From the NCBI GenBank assembly GCA_002401545.1, contig NVTJ01000075.1:1-9730 (forward strand): a DNA stretch of 9,730 bases. Direction: 5' to 3'. Of this stretch, positions 4,651 to 9,730 are shown in pieces; position 1 is the first letter of the stretch; every line of letters starts with the position of its first letter. Below the pieces are notes generated by a model. It saw only the letters and a program-made list of their open reading frames with translations, was not told the DNA's origin and did not search any database. The translations under genes and the position numbers were made by a program. This stretch comes from Alphaproteobacteria bacterium. GTDB lineage: Bacteria; Pseudomonadota; Alphaproteobacteria; Sphingomonadales; Emcibacteraceae.

Positions 4651-7050
4651 TCACAGAAGTTTTCCCTCCACCAGCCTTTCAACCCCAACATGATCGATTT
4701 TTCCCGTGGCCAGAACGGGCATATGGTCCACTTTCATGATGGACTTTGGCCGCATCAGGTCGGGCAGGCCACCCGCCTTGATCTTCTTTGAAATATCCGC
4801 CCGCGCCGCCTCTTTACAGTCAGTCACCAGGATAATCTGCTCGCCCTTCTTGTCATCGGGCATGGATACCGCCGCATGAAGGCTATCCGGCCACAGGCTG
4901 GCCACCACCGCCTCTACCGCCGTCAGGGACACCATCTCGCCGGCAATCTTGGCAAAGCGTTTGGCCCGCCCGATGATGGTGACATAGCCTTCTTCGTCAA
5001 TTTCCACGATGTCGCCCGTGTCATACCAGCCCCCCTCCGGCGGTATCAGTTCGCCCGGATTATCCATCAGCAGATAACCCCGCATCACATTGGGGCCATG
5101 AACCACCAGCCTGCCGCCTGTCTTTATCCCCGGCACCTTTTTTAATTTATAGTCAATATCCGGCAGCAATTTCCCCACCGATCCTTTTTTGTTGTGCATG
5201 GGGGTGTTAACGGCAATAACCGGCGCGGTTTCCGTCGCCCCGTAGCCCTCAAATACCCGAACACCGAATTTTTCCGCCCAGGCCAGCTTGGTTTCAGGCT
5301 TCAGTCGCTCAGCCCCGGCAAAAATATAACGCATACTGTAAAAATCATAGGCATTGGCATGGCGGGCATATCCGGTCAGGAAGGTATCGGTACCAAACAT
5401 GATCGTGGCATTGGTGTCATAAACCAGTTCCGGTACGATTTTATAATGCAGGGGGGAGGGATAAAGAAAAGTCTTCAGCCCGGCCAGCAGCGGCAGAAGC
5501 AGACCGCCGGTCATGCCAAAACAATGAAAAATCGGCAGAGCGTTAAACACAATGTCAGAAGGATTGAAATCAACCCGGGCCGCAATCTGATAGCGGTTGG
5601 ATTGCAGATTCACATGACTGAGCGCCACCCCCTTCGGCACCCCTTCCGACCCGGAGGTAAACAGCACGACAGAGATATTCTCCGCCTTTCTGTCCGGCAC
5701 CAGATGGTGATAGAATAAGCCGGGAAAGCGGCTGGCGATCATGCCATAAATTTTTGAGGCCAATCCAATTTCCTGTTTAATATCCTCCAGATAGATAAAC
5801 GCCACCTGAGGTTCCAGCCCCGCCACCACATCTTTCAGACCACCCATTTCAATGAAGCGGCGGCTGGTGAGGATTTTTGAGATTTTCGCCGCTGTGCAGG
5901 CCACCCTGATATTGGCAACCCCCGCCGAAAAATTAAGCATGGCCGGAATAAGGTCATAAAGCTGTAAAGCAAAGAATGTCACCACACAGCCGTTGGTGTT
6001 GGGCAGCATCAGGCCAACCGTTTCCCGCGCCTCCGTTCTGCGGGCGATTTGACGGCCCAGAACATAACAGCCGAGGATCAACTTGTTATAAGACATGGGA
6101 TTGCGCTCCACATCCTCCAGAACACCATAATTGCCGCCGTGGGTAATCCGGCAGTCCAGAAGGGACTGGAAAAGCGTCTTGTGACAGTCGCTGGTCTGAA
6201 ACATCATATCCGACATAACGGTATAGAGCTTCTCGCCCAATATACGGCGGCGTTGCTTTCCGGTGATCTCCTTTGGCACTGACATATCCACGGGTTTCAG
6301 GAGAGTGATGGTAATTTTAGGGAACAGACGAATTCTGAGCTTGCCCCTGAGCCGTGAAAAAGGCGAGAATTGCGCCCCTTCAATCTTGACCGGCAGGATC
6401 GGCGCACCCGACAGGTTGGCTATGGCCCCCGGTCCCTCATAAATTTTCATCAGTGAGCCGGTAACTGTCAACCTTCCTTCAGGGAAAATAACTACTTTTC
6501 GGCCTTTTTTAACTTCGTCAATCATGCTTTTTGCCGCCATGGGGTTGCTGGGATCAAGGGGCAGCAAATGAATGAAGGCATAGGCCGGTTTCACCCACCA
6601 TTTATCGGCAATATGGCTATTGATGGCAAAGGTCATTTTACCGGGCAGGAAGGCCCCGAGTAACGCCCCGTCCAGATAAGAGGTATGATTGGCCACAATC
6701 ACTATTTTCTTTCCGGCCTTCTCATAATTTTCAAGCCCCCTGACCTCTACCCGGTAGAGAAGCCTGAAGATGGTACGGGTGATGGAGCGAACCAGTTCCT
6801 CCGGCAGCAGTTTACAGATATAAATAGCCACGAAAGCATTCATGATCGCCACGGTCAGAAAGACTTCAGGGATGGTAAATCCACGGCTGATCAGCGTTGC
6901 ACTGCCAACGGCGGATACGGTCATAAACAGGGAATTTATAATATTGGTGCTGGCAATCATGCGCGAACGTTTTTCCGGCGGGCTGCGATCCTGTACAATG
7001 GCATAGAGCGGCACGATATAAACCCCGCCACAGACTGCAATCAGAACCAT
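4651..7050 (-). CDS. aas: Aas-type fusion, distal part: end of MFS domain + PlsC acyltransferase + acyl-ACP synthetase
   Basis: This 799-codon frame is the downstream part of a frameshifted gene. Residues 1-85 are the last membrane helices of an LplT-like transporter (CGGVYIVPLYAIVQDRSPPE at 7-26), not a natural N-terminus. Residues about 100-255 form a PlsC acyltransferase with NHTSYLD (121-127) and FPEGR (189-193). Residues about 295-799 form an AMP-binding acyl-ACP synthetase with the P-loop TSGSEGVPKG (465-474), GYGATET (602-608), YDTGD (676-680) and the C-terminal catalytic Lys in ATGKID (K784). In the Aas family this activates fatty acids on acyl carrier protein and re-acylates lyso-phospholipids at the inner membrane. 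The ATG at 7050 lies inside the end of the upstream frame (ATGGTTCTGA) and has no visible ribosome site. It is the first possible Met after the shift rather than a likely true start. All catalytic motifs look intact. Confidence 0.9.
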   Translation of the reverse strand: MVLIAVCGGVYIVPLYAIVQDRSPPEKRSRMIASTNIINSLFMTVSAVGSATLISRGFTIPEVFLTVAIMNAFVAIYICKLLPEELVRSITRTIFRLLYRVEVRGLENYEKAGKKIVIVANHTSYLDGALLGAFLPGKMTFAINSHIADKWWVKPAYAFIHLLPLDPSNPMAAKSMIDEVKKGRKVVIFPEGRLTVTGSLMKIYEGPGAIANLSGAPILPVKIEGAQFSPFSRLRGKLRIRLFPKITITLLKPVDMSVPKEITGKQRRRILGEKLYTVMSDMMFQTSDCHKTLFQSLLDCRITHGGNYGVLEDVERNPMSYNKLILGCYVLGRQIARRTEARETVGLMLPNTNGCVVTFFALQLYDLIPAMLNFSAGVANIRVACTAAKISKILTSRRFIEMGGLKDVVAGLEPQVAFIYLEDIKQEIGLASKIYGMIASRFPGLFYHHLVPDRKAENISVVLFTSGSEGVPKGVALSHVNLQSNRYQIAARVDFNPSDIVFNALPIFHCFGMTGGLLLPLLAGLKTFLYPSPLHYKIVPELVYDTNATIMFGTDTFLTGYARHANAYDFYSMRYIFAGAERLKPETKLAWAEKFGVRVFEGYGATETAPVIAVNTPMHNKKGSVGKLLPDIDYKLKKVPGIKTGGRLVVHGPNVMRGYLLMDNPGELIPPEGGWYDTGDIVEIDEEGYVTIIGRAKRFAKIAGEMVSLTAVEAVVASLWPDSLHAAVSMPDDKKGEQIILVTDCKEAARADISKKIKAGGLPDLMRPKSIMKVDHMPVLATGKIDHVGVERLVEGKLL

Positions 7051-8081
7051 ATAGCCAGAATACGCATATTGACCCAGTGGGTCATAAACTGCGCGACAGT
7101 CATCAATTCGTCACCGTTGCCACCAATAAAATTCTGGCTGGCAAAATAAAGGTCAATACTGAACAACGTCATCAATATGGCCGCTCCCGGCACATACATG
7201 GCGTGAATCTGTCCCTTGAGCAACCGGTCGCATATATAGGAGCCAAAACCGATGCCGATGGAAAATGCGCAGTTAAACAGGGTGCCGACCCCCTCGTCCG
7301 CACCGATAACCTCCCGGCTGAAGGTGGGGAACTGGGCCAAAAAAGTCAGGCCAAAAAACCAGAACCATGAAATACCCATGATCGACATGAATATGCGCCA
7401 GTCCTTGCGGGACTCCCGGACAATATGCATGGTTTCCTGAAAAACATTAAAATTTATTTTAAGATCACTGGCTGCGGGAATGGTTTTTGGAATGGAAAAA
7501 CTGGCGAAAAAACCGCAGATGGCCACCGTGATAACCGTGGCGGAAATAATCACCGGGCCACTGTCGGTCAGGATCAATATCCCACCGACAATCAGCCCCA
7601 GGATGATTGACAGGAAGGTCCCCATTTCAATCAACGCATTGCCGCCGATCAATTCATCATGCCTCAGATGTTCCGGCAGAATGCTGTATTTCAAAGGCCC
7701 GAAAAAAGCCGACTGGCTGCCCATGAGAAAAAGCGTCACCATCATCACGGTGACATTTTCCGCATAAAAACCATATGACGCCAGGCACATCAACAGAATT
7801 TCAGCAAATTTAATAATGCGGATCAGCCGGGATTTTTCCAGCTTGTCAGACAGTTGCCCGGCAAGGGAGGAGAAAATGAAGAAAGGGGCAATGAATATGC
7901 CACCTGCCAGCGGCACAATGACTTGCACATTATCCCACCCCTGATCAATGGCAATTTTATAGGTGATCAGAAAAACCAGCGCATTCTTGAACACATTATC
8001 ATTAAACGCCCCCAAAAACTGTGTGATAAACAAAGGCGCAAACCGTCTGGTTTTCAACAGGTGAAACAGATTCCCGGACAA
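7041..8081 (-). CDS. Aas-type fusion, proximal part: LplT-like MFS lysophospholipid transporter
   Basis: A 346-codon frame encoding the first roughly nine membrane helices of an MFS transporter of the LplT type, with PLFITQFLGAFNDNVFKNAL (16-35) and the loop AGQLSDKLEKSR (74-85, MFS motif A-like). In this family the transporter flips lyso-phospholipids inward for re-acylation by Aas. The frame ends abruptly after VNMRILA with IWF-stop, while the missing helices continue in the other minus-strand frame at 4651-7050. Together the parts give about 1,145 residues, as expected for fused LplT-Aas proteins. The start is TTG at 8081-8079. An in-frame TAA lies six codons upstream (8099-8097) with no ATG between, and AGGGA (8093-8089) is 7 nt before the TTG. 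The gene follows the sensor kinase on the same strand after 67 bp. Confidence 0.88.
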   Translation of the reverse strand: MSGNLFHLLKTRRFAPLFITQFLGAFNDNVFKNALVFLITYKIAIDQGWDNVQVIVPLAGGIFIAPFFIFSSLAGQLSDKLEKSRLIRIIKFAEILLMCLASYGFYAENVTVMMVTLFLMGSQSAFFGPLKYSILPEHLRHDELIGGNALIEMGTFLSIILGLIVGGILILTDSGPVIISATVITVAICGFFASFSIPKTIPAASDLKINFNVFQETMHIVRESRKDWRIFMSIMGISWFWFFGLTFLAQFPTFSREVIGADEGVGTLFNCAFSIGIGFGSYICDRLLKGQIHAMYVPGAAILMTLFSIDLYFASQNFIGGNGDELMTVAQFMTHWVNMRILAIWF

Positions 8082-8088
8082 AGCTAAA

Positions 8089-8093
8089 TCCCT
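8089..8093 (-). promoter_or_regulatory. Ribosome binding site deciding the TTG start of the LplT-Aas gene
   Basis: The minus strand reads AGGGA, 7 nt upstream of TTG (8081). With a stop codon in frame just above (8099-8097), TTG is the only start that keeps the conserved N-terminus near the LplT FITQFLGAFNDN segment. The surrounding 67-bp gap (8082-8148) otherwise shows no clear promoter or terminator. Confidence 0.6.
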
Positions 8094-8148
8094 ATTTTAT
8101 TTTTATGGTAACAGTCTAAGGAGATTCAGGGGAATAAGACAAGTATTT

Positions 8149-9730
8149 TTATTTATGGTGATCCGATTTCGGCGGGACCATTGGAAATCTGAAATAAATT
8201 TTTGTTCCGACCTTTTCATCGGTTCCAAAATCAAACTTCCCGCCATTCTGGGTGCAAAGTTTCTTGGCAATGGCTAATCCCAACCCCATGCCGCTATTGG
8301 TCTTGGTCGTCACCTTTTCACCGATTATAAAGGGATCGAGCCTGCTCAACAGTATATTCGGTGGCAGGCCCGGCCCGGTATCAAAAATTGCAAGTGTAAC
8401 ACTATCATCATCTGTCAAAATACTTATACCAACGATATCACCTTCAGAAGAGAAACGAACGGCATTTTCAGCTATTTTACGAAAGGCGGAAAGTAAAGAC
8501 ATCCAATCTGCAACAATATAAATTTCCTGGTCAGGGATGGTCGTGGTGAATTTTCTTTTCGACTTTTGGGCCAGTGACTGAAAATATCCAACAAATTCAG
8601 TGTTAACCAATTTGACAATATCCATCCTCTCAAGAAAGGAAGAGGGTCGATCACTTTGACCAACCAGTTCAAGCACATTATTGATTTTATCCAGCAAGAC
8701 ATGCCCGGCCTGTTTAATATATTTAACATTTTCAAGCAGGTTCGGACCTTGGGCATTCATCTCGAGAATTTCAGAGAAACCGATAATATGGTTAAGGGGG
8801 GTGCGCAACTCATGTGACATATTAGCCAAAAAAGCGGTTTTGGCTTCATCGGCTTGTTGCGCGGCATTTTTAGCCGTCATCAAAGCCAGATAATTTCTTT
8901 GTCTGGTGGTGGCATCTTCTGTTATGCCTAAAATACTATATATATCACCATCTGAATTCCGCATTGGCGTAAAAGAAGATGAATAATATCTGGTTTTGCC
9001 ATTGACCTCCATTTCATAATCGAAATGTCCGGATTTTCCCTGCAATGCCTCGTGAAATAACTGTGCAGCCTCTTGTCTTTGTTGAGCTTTACAGGACAAG
9101 TCAGGATAATAAATACCCTTGATATCATCTTCGGATGAGGCTGACATCATTTTTAGACCGGACTCATTCATTGATAGTAATCTTCCCTCCAGGTCTATTT
9201 CATGTATACAAAAAGGCGACGACTGAATGATATTGTTAAGCTTTATATTCTGATTAAGATACCGCGTACGTTCTTCGAAAAAAAGAAACAGCATGGCCAG
9301 GGATTTTGCGGCCTGTTCATGGAGTTCCAGGACATATCCAGTGGCAGATTGCGGTTTGTCTGAATAAAGGGCTATCGTTCCAAAGACCTTCCCCTGTCCC
9401 GATAATATGGGCAATGACCAACAGGAAGCCAAACCGGATTCAGCGGCAACTTCTTTATAATCAGCCCAATATGGGTGGGTTTGTATGTCATCAACGCCAA
9501 CAAATGATTTTCGATAAGCCGCCGTACCGCAGGACCCGGCTGAGGGACCAATTTCAATGCCATCTATGGCATCAATATAATTAACGGATAATCCCGAAGC
9601 CGCCAGATGATGTAAATATCTTCCATTTTTCAGCTGCAACACGGAAAACTTCAGGCTGGGATCAAGAAGGGCAAGGTCTTTCAGCGTGGTATCGATGGCT
9701 TCAGCCAGACCCCCGCCATGCATAATGGCA
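8149..9730 (-). CDS. GAF-PAS sensor histidine kinase (N-terminus beyond right edge)
   Basis: The frame stays open to the window edge, so the ATG at 9723 need not be the start. Numbering below counts from that Met. Residues 1-150 are a GAF domain with GPSAGSCGTAAY (59-70), a DI-x-THPYWADY stretch (79-89) and ASCWSLPI (99-106), the signature of GAF domains common in bacterial sensor kinases. Residues about 160-275 are a PAS domain (SSPFCIHEIDLEGRLLSMNE). A short helical linker precedes the HisKA domain, with SHELRTPLN and phospho-acceptor H304. The ATPase domain shows the N-box ENAVRFS (419-425), G1 DTGPGLP (448-454) and G2 GMGLGLAIAKKL (478-489). No membrane segment or receiver domain is seen, so it should be a soluble kinase with a separate response regulator. 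The signal is unknown. It is upstream of, and co-directional with, the LplT-Aas gene. There is no sign in this window that it controls the nir operon. Confidence 0.92.
   Translation of the reverse strand, partial: AIMHGGGLAEAIDTTLKDLALLDPSLKFSVLQLKNGRYLHHLAASGLSVNYIDAIDGIEIGPSAGSCGTAAYRKSFVGVDDIQTHPYWADYKEVAAESGLASCWSLPILSGQGKVFGTIALYSDKPQSATGYVLELHEQAAKSLAMLFLFFEERTRYLNQNIKLNNIIQSSPFCIHEIDLEGRLLSMNESGLKMMSASSEDDIKGIYYPDLSCKAQQRQEAAQLFHEALQGKSGHFDYEMEVNGKTRYYSSSFTPMRNSDGDIYSILGITEDATTRQRNYLALMTAKNAAQQADEAKTAFLANMSHELRTPLNHIIGFSEILEMNAQGPNLLENVKYIKQAGHVLLDKINNVLELVGQSDRPSSFLERMDIVKLVNTEFVGYFQSLAQKSKRKFTTTIPDQEIYIVADWMSLLSAFRKIAENAVRFSSEGDIVGISILTDDDSVTLAIFDTGPGLPPNILLSRLDPFIIGEKVTTKTNSGMGLGLAIAKKLCTQNGGKFDFGTDEKVGTKIYFRFPMVPPKSDHHK

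Larger units (their letters stand above)
4651..8081 (-). pseudogene. aas: Whole LplT-Aas fusion gene, split by a one-base frameshift
   Basis: This span joins the two parts above. Adding one base after GCT (7055-7053), for example G to make GAT, restores one frame reading RILAD-MVLIAVCGGVYIVPLYA across the junction. No other stop or shift is visible in about 3.4 kb and every motif is kept. Either the loss is very recent or it is a sequencing/assembly error. No slippery heptamer for programmed -1 shifting is seen. Treat as a single gene with a disputed base. Confidence 0.75.

Noticed and set aside
4703..4719. CCCGT / ACGGG hairpin just past the end of the nir operon as terminator
   Set aside because: Only a 5-bp stem, no T-run downstream on the plus strand, and it lies inside conserved coding sequence of the Aas C-terminus.
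7041..7060. Programmed -1 ribosomal frameshift in the LplT-Aas gene
   Set aside because: No X-XXY-YYZ slippery heptamer and no evident downstream stem; a single missing base explains it more simply.
8082..8148. Promoter for the LplT-Aas gene in the 67-bp gap (TTGTCT with a 17-nt spacer to TTAGAC)
   Set aside because: The -10 candidate has only two matches to consensus; read-through from the kinase gene is equally likely.

Overview
The window looks like chromosomal DNA of a Gram-negative denitrifier. A signal-peptide-bearing TonB-dependent receptor with a 'DEIVVFAR' TonB box, a fused LplT-Aas phospholipid-repair gene and a GAF/PAS histidine kinase together suggest an alphaproteobacterium. That placement is inferred from gene style and moderate GC, not from a marker gene.

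Layout. Positions 1-614 (minus) hold the N-terminal part of a TonB-dependent outer-membrane receptor that runs off the left edge. A 244-bp divergent intergenic region (615-858) carries two palindromes of the form TTGAC-N4-GTCAA, the binding pattern of FNR/Dnr/NnrR-type regulators. Each one is placed for one of the two divergent promoters. On the plus strand follows a compact nitrite-respiration operon: nirS (cytochrome cd1 nitrite reductase, 859-2490), a 589-residue membrane-anchored multiheme cytochrome that fuses a NapC/NirT tetraheme domain to an ethylbenzene-dehydrogenase-like haem-binding domain (2562-4331), and a small lipoprotein cupredoxin with an amicyanin-type copper loop (4315-4650). 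The operon ends with its stop codon directly abutting the stop of a convergent gene.

On the minus strand, 8081-4651 is an LplT (lysophospholipid transporter)-PlsC-acyl-ACP synthetase fusion of the Aas type. It is broken by an apparent one-base deletion near 7052-7054 into a 346-codon MFS part (with a TTG start) and a 799-codon acyltransferase/synthetase part. Upstream of it, also on the minus strand, is a GAF-PAS-HisKA-HATPase sensor kinase (8149 to the right edge, N-terminus missing).

How the genes may work together (inference). Under low oxygen with nitrogen oxides present, a Dnr/NnrR-like regulator would switch on the receptor and the nir operon. The membrane multiheme protein would take electrons from quinol and pass them, directly or through the lipo-cupredoxin, to periplasmic NirS, which reduces nitrite to NO. 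No haem d1 biosynthesis genes (nirE, F, J, D/L/G/H, N) are present here, so they must lie elsewhere. The most interesting parts are the unusual electron-donor pair next to nirS and the mirrored regulation of an outer-membrane receptor with nitrite reductase.
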